NCBI GenBank assembly: GCA_947652115.1
Contig: OX393571.1
Span: 11,851,504-11,915,503, forward strand
Direction: 5' to 3'
DNA: 64,000 bases
DNA from: Blastomussa wellsi
Taxonomy: Eukaryota; Cnidaria; Anthozoa; Scleractinia; Plerogyridae
Every line of letters begins with the position of its first letter. Position 1 is the first letter of the stretch. Under the pieces are notes generated by a model. That model was not told the DNA's origin. It searched no databases and was given only the letters and a program-made list of their open reading frames with translations. Shown here piece by piece: positions 14,201 to 28,700 of this stretch. A program made the translations under genes and the position numbers.

Positions 14201-17200
14201 AAGATTCCACAGAACAAGATAGAACAGGTATTTTGGGGAAGTAGTACGGGATTACAAGGATGGAAGTGAATTGAAATTCATCAAAATTGATTTCTGGACA
14301 GGATTTCCAGAAATCAAAGCTGAAATTCTGGTGAAATTTTGAATCTTTTAATAGTTATTTTTTCTTCTTAGTTGATATTTCTTTGCTTTCACCACTCTTA
14401 GCATTTTTCTCCTATTGCAAGACAATAAAGCACGATTACAGCAAGCTACATGCCATTGTTATTAAAGTATGATATATCAGGCGTCACAGTGTCCCTTACA
14501 TCAATGACAGTGCCTCTTACATTAATTATATTATGTATAAGTGTAAATCAATAGTCATCATACCTCTTCTTTCAGAATACACTTCAACTTCACAGAGTGT
14601 GAGTGGTTTGTTTTTGTCCTCAAATCTGATGATCACATATCTTCCTCTTATACTGGGATGGCAGAAGAACGATGTCCCTTTTCCAACTGGTAAACTGTAT
14701 GTGTAAGTATCACCACACTTAGGATTGGCCTGACTAGCACCACTGGGTTCTGCGCCTATAAAATAAAATGAACAAATTCAATTATTGGTATGCATGCATA
14801 TACATGTATCAGTCTTGATTTATAAAAATGTGGCTTATGCAAATGTAATTTACGCTAAGTATTCGTGGGACTATGCGCTGCTTAGGGACATACAGGGCTC
14901 CGCAGGGATCACATGGCTTTGTGTTCCAGCTGTGTGGTCATGCAGTTGTTTTGAGCCTTGAGGCTTGCTTTTTTGTTTGCCTTCGTAGCTTGCTTGTTCC
15001 TTTACCATACAGCACTGTATGTGGATTTAACCGTGACATTTGGTCTCTGCTCGGCTTGGCCAGGTCACACTTTTTTACGCCACATGATTGACCTCCTTCA
15101 ATGTTTTGATAAATGCAACCACCCTATTCATCTTAACTCCGAGTTCCACTTGGACCTTCAGTGGTGGGTTAAGTTTCTTTCTTCTTTACATGGTGTCTAC
15201 TTCTAGTTGTTTCTGCACAACTCCATTGCACCTGACTTGGAAGTGACATCAGATGCATCTGGTTCCCTTGGCTGTGTTACCTATTTCAGAGCTGAATGGT
15301 TCAATGGAGAATGGCCTTCTTCCCATGCCCACAAAGCTGCTCCCGGTCATCATTGCAGCTCATGTGTGGCGCCATCAATTCAATTCTTTTCCATTCTGAC
15401 AATGAAGCAGTCATCTTTATCCTCAATTCCAGAACATCCAAGATGCCAGACGTCATGCATTTGCTTTGTCATCTACTTACAGTGGCTGCTTGATGCTTTG
15501 TCTCGCTTTCAATGGCAGTCCTTACCAGTGGCTATTCCAACTCAACTCCTAAAGGAATTTATCAACTGTCTTTAGATTAAGTGTTGTTTCTTCCTGGTTT
15601 AAGGGTTAGTGGCTTCCACTGCCTAATCTTACTCCTCTGGTCAATGGGAGCTCATTGACTTTGTGCCCAAATGGGTAAACTGCATCTCATTGGTTCCCTT
15701 TGCCCGACTGATGAATGGACTTGTTTGCTTGCCACTTTCTTGGCTGGCTCAATCCAGTATTCTTCTACCAATTTATCTATCAGTAGTCCACTCTTTGTAC
15801 ATTGTAGACTGAGGGCTTTCAAGACCTTCTGGTCAACTGTCTTCATTTACAGCGGGTAGCTGGCAGAATCAAGCACACACAGGATTCTCCTGAAGCCTAG
15901 CAATATCCTCATGGTTATCTTCTGGCACTCAAAGATCATTGCATGTTTTGGGCTGCACGCACCCTGCCTTATATTGGCTTCCTGAGATCCGTTGAATATA
16001 CAGTACCCAACCTGGCTACCTTTTCCCCAGCTCTCCATTTAAACGTGCAAGACATCACGGTTGATCCAAGCATCACCACCCCTTTAATAGGGCATCATCT
16101 ATTGGCGACAAGTTTAAATGTGGAGAAATGTAATTTAGGTTAAGTTAAAATCAAGCCAATGCTGGTCAGCGGTATTGTGGGACTATGTGCTGTGTAGCAA
16201 CATATGGGGTTCTCTAGGCCTCACACAATTTTGTGCTCCAGCTCTGTGAGGTTGTGCAGTGTTGTTTCGAGCCTTGAAGCATGCTTGTTTGCTGCAGTTT
16301 TTGCAAACCTCACCCTCCCTCATTGGTGGATTGGGAATGTGTGCTGTCAAGTATTTCCACTGAGTCTTTCAGTGTGACGGTGCCTGGTGGTGGTTGCCAT
16401 GGATAACTGCATGCCCTGCTTGAGGCACATATTTCCTGGCACCACCATCCCTTTTATGGGCACCTTCCCCAAGGTTAACGTTTATTTATAACTGGGGGAT
16501 TTCTGGGCTTCCTTTGCATAGGACTGTTTCTTTTGAAGATGTAGTCATATCAGATTCATGATGTCCGCTTTTTTGCTAGCCGCAATGCCCGGGAGGCTTC
16601 AAAGAGCTATAAAACTTGAAGTAAAGTAGTATTTGGTCAGTTTTGGTTGTTTTAAACGGGTAACATTTCTTTTATTTTCTTATCAACATCACAGGAAATA
16701 TGATGTTCCGAAGGGTGATACACAAAGCGGTTCAGGACATAAGATAAAACAAAGGGATGAGGCTAGACAAGGAAGTGTTCGTGCACACTTGAATACTCCA
16801 AACAATCGCGGAAGGCCACAGCAGTTCATAACAGCGTGCAGTGTGTAACCTTGACAAATTTGTATTGGTTAAAACACTTTCTGTACGAATTAAGGCTCTG
16901 CATGCGCATTATCATGACAATTGCCCTTTAAAAGTGCCAAAAATGGAGGGGGGGGGGAAGGTTGATGGTAGAGGATTTTAATTGCATAAATTAACTTTGA
17001 TTTCAAATTGAAACACATGCGTAAAAAAGTGACAAAGGCCCTTTAACCAGTCTCCACCACACCTAATTTGCTGATGTATTTTGGCCACCTGCGCTAACTT
17101 TTTGGAGTGAGCTGATCTGTACAAAAAATGTAGGTTTATCTATGCCGTCATCAAAAGGAAGTTTGCTGGAGGACATCATTAAAGAGCCTGACCCACCCAC

Positions 17201-20200
17201 TTTGCATCACGCACCTCTATTATTGTTATTGTTATCACAAAAAGCGATTTAACAAAACACAACGAACCCCAAAGAAAGAAAAATTAGTGAGGACTATATT
17301 TTCGTAAAGATGTCACCTGCTTGAAGCATTCAACCTCGCTGGAAACAGATAAAATATGTCGGTCCCTAAAACTCGCTTTTTCGGGGGCCCTAAAAATGGC
17401 AGTTTGACTTGCGATGCATAATGGAAGGGTCAGATTCTTTAAGTCCAATGAAAGTGGAAGTGCAATGATTTTCAGCCTATGCAATGGCTATTATCTTACC
17501 CTGAACAAAGCTCTAATGGTCGTGTTGAGGTAGCTCACAATAGTTGAGACCTTCCTGATGCAGGCTTTCTTGCACCGCTAGGCCAATGATGTGGATGAAA
17601 AACCTTCAGTGCAATCATGTAAAGCACTTATCACTGAACCAAGCCAGATCAAAGTAACAGCAAACTTGGTTGCTGGGGCAACTGGATTTATACCTACTTG
17701 GTCTTTTGCCTGGGATATCAGTGAACAAACATTTGTTCTTTTTTACAGTACCCTCTTAAATCATATGCACATCAGCCGCAGTTTTCACAAGGTGGACACA
17801 TGGGTAGTGCAAGCATTTTGCCCATGTGTCCACCGCAGGAGGAACAAATGAAAGACAAGACGAAACTGAGGGAAACACATGTTATGGCTGCGTCTTTGTT
17901 CTCTAACTGCCTTAATTGTTACCACCATTCTTGAATTTAACTTTGAGATAATACCCATATTTACTCAAGAGATTCGATCTGAAACCTTGACAAACACAGA
18001 TTGAGCAAAGTGAAATTGTTCGAAAACATGTGATGAAAAAATGCTGATTTTAAAGTATGTTGAGAGAAGCAGTTTGAAGCAGTCACATAGGGTGTGTTTG
18101 CAAAAACTGTTCTGCGAAATGACTCAGTTGCTTGAAATCAAGTTTCATTTTTTATTTCATTATTTTTGGAGAGTAGATTTGGAGTATAATTCATGGTAGA
18201 CCACTGCTACGCAACAAAATTTAGCGCTGTTAATCCATTTTAAGATAATGCCAAACTCAGCTTAAAGGTGTTTTGAATTTGTTTCTAGTCCAGGGTCCGA
18301 AATTAACTTTTTTGTGCAGGCGCCAAGTGGTGACTGAACATTTTTTTTCAGTTGACAAATGAAAAAATCTGGTCGCCAAAAAGTGGTTTGTAAAATTTTT
18401 GTCTCACAGCAAAACACGGAAACATTGAGTTCTGAAAAACGTTTCTTTAAGACTCGCATGTATAAAGGCATTAAAATATCATGTAGCTTACATTTCAGTT
18501 GAAAAGGAGTTTTCGTTGAATAGATAGCTCTCTTAGTTTGAAGACTGACCAGCAGTACAAAGCGTTCAAGAAGCCACGCATGAACAAGCTGCCATATTGC
18601 TTGTTCCAGGCCACTTCCGAACAAAATTGCAACTATAGTATGGCTTTTAGACAAAACCACTGAAAATATGGCGGCCACTAAATGCATGGTTTACAACGGT
18701 TGTTGAAGGTCATCTACCGGGAATCTTACCTTTACTTTTAATCTTAATTACTTTCTGTAGAGATTAAAAACTTTGACAAGACAAGGGGTAAGTTTCTTGC
18801 TGAAATCAAACGCAAAATTTTTCGATTTAATTCCTTGGGTGCTTGTTCAAAACATTGACACAATATCAATGCTAAAAGTTAGTCGCCTGTTGGCGACTAG
18901 CCATGAAATTCTGGTCGCCAAAACTCAATTTTCAGTCGCATTGGCGACCAGCTGGTCACAATTTCGGACCCTGCTAATTCAAGATTGTATTATATCTAAT
19001 GGACATATCCACCTATCCTAATGAGATTAAGACCATTCTCAGCCAAGTTGACGTAAATAAATCAACCGGAGTGGACGGTATCCCTGGTAGGATTCTCAAA
19101 GAATGTGCTGAGGAACTATCATACCCTCTGGCTCTCTTGTTTAATTCGTCCCTCAGATCTGGAAGGGTACCTTCTCTGTGGAAAAGAGCTAATGTTACTC
19201 CTGTGTTCAAAGCAGAGGCCAAAGATGTAGTTGAGAACTATCGACCTATATCACTATTGTCCATCCCAAGTAAATGCCTAGAGAAGATTGTACATAAAGC
19301 CATATATTCACACGTGGCTCCATACCTCACAGACTGGCAGCATGGTTTCATTAGGGGTCGCTCATGTGCTACTCAGTTAGTTTTAACACATCATCAGTGG
19401 ACAAAAGCACTGGACGATGGACTGCAGGTGGACGTTGTGTTCCTTGACTTTTCTAAGGCTTTTGACAGAGTCTCACATGACCTTCTCCTGCAGAAACTGT
19501 GTAGCTTTGGCATCTCTGGTAGCTTACTCAGTTGGTGTGAGAACTACCTGAGCAATAGAGAGCAAAGAGTTGTAATAGACGGTCAGAGCTCTGCTTGGTC
19601 TGTTGTTCCATCTGGTGTTCCACAAGGTTCCTTATTGGGGCCATTATTTTTTGTGATATTCATCAGCGACCTACCTGACGTGGTCATGCCAGGGAACACA
19701 ATTGCATTATACGCAGACGACTGTAAGACATCTAGAGTGGTAAGTTATCCATCAGACCAACAAGATTTCCAATCCGACTTAGACAACCTATGTGACTGGA
19801 GTAAGCGAAACCTGATGGACTTTAATGTAAAGAAATGTAAACTGCTGCATATCACAATGAAAAGGATGCCGCTTCTTTCTGACTTCATGCTGAATGGGTG
19901 CTCTCTGGAAGAAACGTCTGAATTCTGTGATCTGGGTCTGGTCACTAGTAATAAGCTGTCCTGGAATGCCCATGTCGATAAGATTTGTAGCAAGGCCAAC
20001 AAAATCCTTGGCCTCATAAAAAGAACTTGTAAATGCCTGAAAGACATCAATACCCTAAGAACTCTATATTGTGCCTTAGTAAGGTCCCAGCTGGAGTACT
20101 GTACCGTCGTCTGGTCTCCGCATACAGTAAGGAACATAAATAAACTTGAAAGAATCCAGCGAAGAGCAACCAAGTTTATACTCAAATCTGACGATGACTA

Positions 20201-23200
20201 TGCAACTCGCAAGGATAAACTGAACTTACTTTCTCTAGAGGATAGGCGCTTCTTTTTCGATGTCTTGTTTTTCTACAAAGTTCTTAATGGTCTTATTAAT
20301 ATAGACATCGTTCAGATTCTGGATGATCAGTTATAAAATTCATCTAGAATTCATCTGAAGGTTCAAATAAGTTTCCAGGCACATTATTGTTATAAAGAAT
20401 TACCATAATTATTTGAAATAAATTCTCAATACTCAACCTACCCACTCTGATTTCAAAATTCTTGAATCGTTCTGGACAGCAATCTCTGTTGACTATGTAC
20501 ACTTCAGACACATGCTCAACTTGTTGCAGGTCCACTCTCCACCAAGGTTTGACACTACTTGAACTTTGTGTCATGGTACATGATCCCTCTGGTTTTCCAA
20601 ACATCAAGTCAGGGTTGCTATTTCCATCCACTGCTTTGCTACTCTTTCCATCCTTATACCTTGAAAAGTACTGATCTGTTGGCTTGCCAAATGCCAGATT
20701 GTCTTGAAAGAAACATAGGGAAGCCCATTACTACTCCTAGTACATGTATGTTTTATTGTCACTAACAGAAATTGCAGGTGCAAAGAAATGATAAGTTATA
20801 ATTAATGGCTTTTAAAGTTCATAGGAAAATTAAATATAATTTATGAAGGAATACATCAGAAAAATAATTATTTTTGATTAGTACAACTGTAAATCACTTA
20901 TTTCGTGGAACAAATCTTATTCTTATTCACTGGTTGGAGAAACAAAATGTTTCTTTGTTTTGCTTTCCACAAAAGAATACATCTTTTAGAAGACAAATCA
21001 CTGATTTGGAATGAATCTGAAAGCTTATTCATTGGCGGAGAAAAATGTTTCTTTCTTCCATAAAGAATACATCTTGTAGAAAACAAATCACTGATTTGGC
21101 ATGAATCTGAAAGCTTATTCATTGGTGGAGAAAAAATGTTTCTTCCATTTCCCAGAAATGGAGAAATCTTGTGGAAGAGAATAATGATTATAAACATTAA
21201 TTACCTCTTGAATAAACTTCCACCTCACAAAGTTGCAGAATTTGACTCTTTGTGGTCATAATACCAACATATCTACCAGTCGTCAGTGGATTAATGAAAC
21301 ACACAGCTGATGCTTTGAAGTCAATAAAACTGTACAGTCCTTTACATTCAGGGTTGTTTTCTACTGTCGAGTCACCACCTGCCAAAAATCCAATAAGATT
21401 TTGAAACAGAGTTAGGTGTGGGGTTTGCAATCCTTACTTAAAGAAATCTTCAAGACCAGTTTCACAGTTTGGTCCATGCACAAGCTTTTATGTGAACCAC
21501 TCCATTCAACTGAACGGATTAGACACAAGTAGAATGATAACTCATTATTGAAACTACTGTACAAGTTTGAGTAATAATACTGGTACTCACCAAACGTTAT
21601 CTTATAGTCTTCATTTCTCAGCTGTAGACTGCCATCTGATGTTAACCTGTTGACTATGTATATTTCAGCGACTGGCACAAGATTTGCACCCAGGTCCACT
21701 CTCCACCAGCTGGGGTTGTCTTGCTGTGTTTGTGAACAGTGTCCGTTATTAAAATCAGGATCAGCATTCCCATCCACTGCATTCCCTGATACACCTGATG
21801 CATTAGAATCATTATATGTTGACGACTGAGCTGTGGGCTTACCAAGAGCAAGGTTCTCTGTAAAAAACAGATTAAAAGAACAAATTATTAAAGAAATATA
21901 GAACTTGTAACCGTACACTGATGAGTTGTGCCTGCCAAAAATTGTTTTGCACTGACAATGCAATATGAAGCAGCACTCCAATATGATAAGGTTAGTATGT
22001 GATCAAAGTCTTCCAGAATCGAAATTTCACTTGGGAAGAAAATTCGTCACACCCCGAATGTTCGTTTTAATAAACGTGTTTTGTTATCACAATTCCCTTC
22101 CAAACAAAGCATTGTAAACGGCATTGTTTTAGGTGTTTGTTCAAGCAAAAAATAAGAAACTTTGTCTAGAGAAACTGCACTTCCCTCAAAAACGTGGGAA
22201 ATCCATTCTGCCGAGCAAAGAATGTAAAACTGCATGACTTTAAATTTACCTAGTGAAAAGGCTTACCCAAACACGTTTTCTGTGCAAAATAAATCTTGAC
22301 TACACTTGCAGAAACATTAAGGTGATAATTAATGCAACAGTTTGTTTAGACAAACTTGCATATTTCATGCTTGAAAAAACACATAGAAGAGTTTATTGTT
22401 CACGGTGTACAAGAATTCTCCATTTCAATGTTTACACCTTTTTCGATTCTTTCTGCTTAAAGGGGCATTGTCACGCTGGTTAAGGATATTTTAAAAAAGC
22501 TAAAAACTGACGATGAAACAAAGGGAAACCTAATAATAATGGTCAAATTTTGTTGTCAAAGACTATAGCACTACAGGTGTATTGAAACTATTAATTCTTG
22601 TATGCTGTTATAGATGTCATGACAAGGATTGAAATGGATTGTAATTTGAAATCTTTCCCAATTTTTTCAAAGTTTCAAGCTATGCATTGAAAAAATCGCC
22701 CAAAAATATCATGGTCTGCTTTCCCTGCTAAATTTTCATCTGAATTTAGCTGGAGCATTTTGTGCACAATAAATATGGCACAAAGCAGTGATTTTGGCAG
22801 AATTAACCCCCAAAATGGCAAAAATCCAGTGACAATGGCGCTTTAAATTAAAAAATTTCCGAAGAGCTTTAGCTACTTCATGATCTGATAAGAAATGTTT
22901 ACTACTACTACAGCAGTGATTTTGATTTTGGTTGACTAAACAAAGAATGACATTTTCTACTTCTTTGGTGAAAGGTAACTGGCATGCATGTGAGTGATCA
23001 AAGTGCTGGCTGCTATTTTGAACCCTATATCCGACTTTAGTTTTGACTCATAACAATGGTGACTTTTATGTAGTCATGCAGACACAAGACCTTTAAATTG
23101 TAACTTTCTATATACTGTGTGGGCTGTGTTAGGGTTGCAAGGTATTGTGGCAAAATGTACAGCCGCCACCATTTTTCCTACAGTGGATTGCATACATGTA

Positions 23201-25659
23201 TATTCAAAGATACCTGGTCTTTGTTTCACTCCGAAAACTTCTGTCCTCATGCACACACTGCCCTGGTGCAGTTTTGGTAGGAACTGCAGATATCTTGCCA
23301 AGACTCCATACAGGACATGCTTAACGTCTGAATTTCTGCCATTATTTCCCTCAAGGTACTTAAGAATACATGTGTATGTAAGTTTAATAATGTCTGTACC
23401 TTCTTTAATAGAGATTTACATATCTTAACTGAAAAAATTGAAGTTAATACATGTACTTTATTTCTTTGCAGTACAGTAATATATAGTACTTACAAGTACT
23501 AACAGTATCCATAACAATTTAATTTTCACAAACATATAACCGTAGGGTTGTCCACAATTAACTATTGACAGAAGAGGCTCACAGAAAATTGGAAGTAGCC
23601 GGATGGTGACTATCATTTTCACAGATCTGCGCCAGTGTTGTGATAAAAAATCACAAAAGTAGCCAGTACAAACGACCCAAGTATCCGGTTATAATTCTGC
23701 CCGCTACCGGCTGTTAGAGACAACCCTGCATGACGGAAACAAGAACTGGACCTAGGTCAATTATTTTTACTTATTGTTTATGTCATGTCATGTCATGTAG
23801 ATAATTCTAATAAATGAAAATGTATTTTATTTGATTACAAGTTTTTGTTAATTTGATTACAGGGTTGGACACTTAATTTTGAGAGCACTCGCCAATCGGG
23901 CAAGTAACCCTCAAAATGCACTTGCACAAAAACTTTCTTGTCCTTGCCTCCTTGTATTCCCTCATATCACAGGCACCTTTCAGGTAAGTTTATGTTGAGG
24001 GATGTTCTTAGCAAAATGAAATGTAATGTTCATTTTCCAATTTAAATAATTTCTTGGCAATGAAAGCCGTACTTGCCAAACGGGCGAGTGATCAGTGATT
24101 TGAGCTTGCCTGACACTTTAGATACCCGCCTGTACGATTGGGCAAGTACTAATGTCCAACCGTGTTTGAATACATGAATGTGGGTGGGACAGGGGAGTCT
24201 AAACTTCCTACTTCCTATACCTTCAACTCCCGGTTTCTGTCCCTTATTTAATTAGTGGCTATAGTTTTATTTCTGCTGCAAAATATTATGCAACATTACA
24301 AAAATTTTGGGGTGTCTCGAAAACTAAGACCTCATAAAAACGATAGAAAAAAAACAAGTACTTGCCAAACAGGCGAGTGATCAGTGATTTGAGCTTACCT
24401 GACACTTTAGATACCCGCCTGTGCAATTGGGCAAGTACTAATGTCCAACCGTGTTTGAATACATGAATGTGGGTGGGACAGGGGAGTCTAAACTTCCTAC
24501 TTCCTATACCTTTAACTCCCAGTTTCTGCCCCTTCTTTAATTAGTGGCTATAGTTTTATTTCTGCTGCAAAATATTATGCAACATTGCAAAAATTTTGGG
24601 GTGTCTCGAAAACTAAGACCTCATAAAAACGATAGAAAAAAAAACTGAGATGGAAAGACATCTCTTCATGTTAACTCTTAATACTTATCTGTCTTTAGTT
24701 AGTTTTTAAGGTCTACCATGTAGATAGAAAACAAAAGGTGAGATAGAAAGACAGTATTTTCATGTTAACACTGTTTTAATACTTACAAGTCTTAGTTTTT
24801 GAGGTCTTAGGTTTTGAGACCTCCAAAAAAATTTTCCTGGCTTTTCTCAGTTCCCACCACCTTAAGAAACCTGCTTCCTGCATTCTCTTCTCACGCCTCC
24901 CGTATGTACACCCTCCTACCCCCTGTTTTCCTGGGTTCCCACCCCCTGTCCTCCTTCATTTGAATGTTATCTGTGGGGCAATCTACGTAAAAAACATATA
25001 AACCTAGAAATAATTTGCTCCACATCTAGAGCACATACTCATGCACCAAATGGCAGTGTTAACGATACTAAATTGTGTTATTTATGATAATTAATAATTT
25101 ATATTTAACTTACAGAATACGGATTAATGAATTAAATTTAAACTCTAGATCTTGGGATAAGATAAGGTACATTTTTACATTTAGAATAACACTGAAATTG
25201 CACCTTTACTTGTCCATCTTCTTCATAATCTGTCCAAGTTGACCCATCTGTGGATGATTTTAGTGTGTATTTTGTCACCCACTGATCAGCTTGAGAATTC
25301 CCTTGAGTGGACACAGCACAGATGATATGAAGTGTTTGAAGATCAATCTGTAGATATGGATTAGCGTCACTTGTTCCTGCACACCATGATGATCCTGATG
25401 TGAAGCTTAATCGACCATTCTTGGCTGGTGTATTGGCATTTTGTTCAGATGAAGCAGTGATCTTATTGTCTGGAATTGTATTATTTTCCATTCCAAGATC
25501 CAAATCGATACAGACCCCTACAGTAGCAAAGGAACACATAATCAAATCTTAACAAAAGCACAGTGTAGTAACAAAGAAACACAAGAGGACTAGCCCTCAT
25601 GTACATATACACATAGAATTATATAATAAGCCCAATTATTGAAGCCTATGATATATTTG

Positions 25660-25703
<44 letters not shown>

Positions 25704-28700
25704 AGTATAACAATATAATTTGGTTTTATCAACTGGGTTGATAATGTGAATTGGCCACCATAAAGAGATTTGAGAGCTGATGTTTTGAACGTTAGCCCTT
25801 CGTTGGAGCGAATCTGACGAAGGGCTAACGCTCAAAACGCCAGCTCTCAAATCTCTTTACAGAGGCCAATTCACATTATCAACCCAGTTGATAAAATCAA
25901 ATTACTATGATATACTAGCGGTAATCAAAGATTAGGAGTGTATTCGACGACTTCGATTCACTTGGCTTGGTTTCCCGAAATTCAAGCTTTCTTTAATGCT
26001 CAAATCAACATTTTTAAATATCAGTATAAAACTCTTAACATAACTCTACAGTGTAGTTGATGAACATGATTTTTCCAATTTATTCATACAAATACCTGGA
26101 GTTTTTTGCATTGCGTGACACCGCTATTAACAAATAACAAAGTTGCTGCACAAACCTTAAGACGAGAATGAGAAATACCATTTCTTTGTCGCCCAACAAA
26201 TGTAAACAAATTAACGCAGTAAACGCACATGCAGGCTAAAATGCAAACATAAAATTCACGACTGTTACGGCACCGATCAAAATCTGCTGTTATGTATTCG
26301 CACCAGGAGTTGTACAATCTTCGCTACAAGGTTCTTCTTGGATAACAATAAGGCTGATTTGAACAGTAGAGCGTCACAACTCTATACGCGGACAGAAGCT
26401 GAATCTCCAATGAAAAGCAGCTGAGTTTTATAATGAGATGTGTTGGTTGGGCGAATTGCAGCATCTGTTTCCTAGAAAACACACCAGCAGTAGGCAGGCT
26501 TCTGATGTTCTGATAAGTAGCGTCAATCATCTTTCCCAGTGATAGCCCAAATAAACCAATATAACTGCGAAAAAAGTTTGAGAAAATCGAAAAACACTCG
26601 AAGGAACTCGAAAACAAAAAGAAAGCGACGCGACAAGCATGGACATGACGTCATTCGCCCCTGATAAATTTTGTTGGGGGGGCCAAATTGGTGTCCACAG
26701 ATTCACAGCAAAAGTCAATTTCCTTCCAATACAGGATTAGAAATGCGTTCTATCGAATGCAATTAAAGTGGTACTGTGATCAAATTTTTGCTCTTGGATT
26801 TTTTAGTTCCATCATAGAGAATTCAGTGCAAGATTTAAAATGCCTTTTACCGTTTTCAAATATCTTATTCGTTTCTGAGATATTTAAGTTTTAAAAATTT
26901 TTAAAACTTTCAGCCCAGAACAATGAAACCAAATGCTTACATGCTTGCTAGAGCAGGTAAATGAGGAAGCACTGAGAAATATGAAAATGGAACCTGAAGA
27001 AATCCAGAAATGGCCTTAACATTGTGGAGGTCTGGAACCCAATATGTTGCCATGGTAACATAATTGATAGTCTCACATTGCAGAATATAGCGCCTCAGTG
27101 CCAAGAATAATCACTTCTGATACAGACTGGTTGCAATATCTGATAAAGATATCAGGCTTTCGCTTATGTTTTGTTTCTTTATTACCGGTATATAAAACAG
27201 ATAGATCCCATGTCTATCAGTGACACATTCGGCTATCACCTTGTGTGCCATTTTTTTGTCCTTACCACATTTTGACGTCATCTGTGATATATTACTGACG
27301 CCCAGCAAAATGGAATCTATTTGTTAACTTGACACTGCGGGGAGTATGTCATTGTCCACAGATGCAATTTAAGATCAATTTTAAAATGGCATCTTCTGGT
27401 TGGCACCTGATACAAGTTACGTACTCATGGTTTTAGATCATTTTTTGTGGCTTCACCTCAGTTACAGCTGTACACTCTTTTTAAGTTATAAACCCAAGGC
27501 TGAGATCATGAAAAGAATATCATTTTGTGTTTGGAAATCTGTAAATACAATACAATGATATGTTTTTACTTAACTGTATAAAATTATTTCTTTCTCTTAA
27601 CAGCAAAACTAGCCAACAAAAAGATAAAACCTTCCCAAGCTATAACCAAATGTTCAACGATGTACATGCAATGTATATGTGCAGTACAAAATACATAAAA
27701 TGCAAAAGACATGAACAGATCTTGGTGCCGAACACTTGAAATGGATACCCCAATACATTCCAAAACAGAAATGTCAAAAGCTATTATTAAAAATATTACA
27801 AGGATATTTTCAGCATAAAATCGGCCAAAAAAAAACATATTCAGCCTGGGCCAGAAAAAAAAACATTATTCTTACAAAAAAGAGTGTATAGAATACATAA
27901 CTCTAACTGACTCTGAGTTAACAGTTTTGACAGATGATAAAGATCTGTCATGTAAATTACATCAATTATGTCCATTGTAAAGATGCAACAGTACTTGGTA
28001 TGCATACAGATTTTAAATTGATAACATCAAAAACCAAATCATTTGAATGAAAATATTAATGTTACCTAACTCGACACAACTCAACATCACCCAACATGCC
28101 AGCCAAACTTCAGAAATAGGTTGACCTGGTAAATATTAAGGTTAACTTAAGTTTACGTCTTGGATATTCATTGACACCTGTCAAAAAGGTATCTGCTGAT
28201 CAGTATAACATGACCATGGGCTCAGGTTTAGAGCTCATCAAGGCCACATGCTTTCTTAAAGTTGATTGCAAACCAGGTACCAGTAGTCGTTTTCCACTCA
28301 ATTGTGGGCTCAGGGCTATACCTGCCAACTCTAACACCTGCAGGTCGAAAACTTTGATCTCACAGCTGAACTGTCACAATTTCTAAACATATGTAAACTG
28401 GAAGCAGTGCAAGAAAAGAAACACTCTTTTAGATGATGGTTCTTCAACCAAATTCCCCGATTTTAAAAGGTAAAAGGACATGGGGTGACATTGTATTTGA
28501 CAAACACATCCTGAAATTGGGACCCAGAAATCTTCAGACTGTCTTTGGAAAATGTTTGGAAGAACCTCAGGAATCTTCGGACGACTTCGGAAATGCTCGG
28601 GCCATCTTCGAAAACCCTGATAAAAATGCCACGCTTTTGACTCTCAAAAAGATAGCAGGTATACAAGACTACATTTTTTGCCAGCAGTTGTGACAGGAGT

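Noticed and set aside
26084..26317. Candidate signal-peptide exon for a second gene beginning before 25517
   Set aside because: A hydrophobic run exists (YVCILACMCVYC), but the only nearby donor is phase 0 and does not match the phase-1 acceptor of exon 25.
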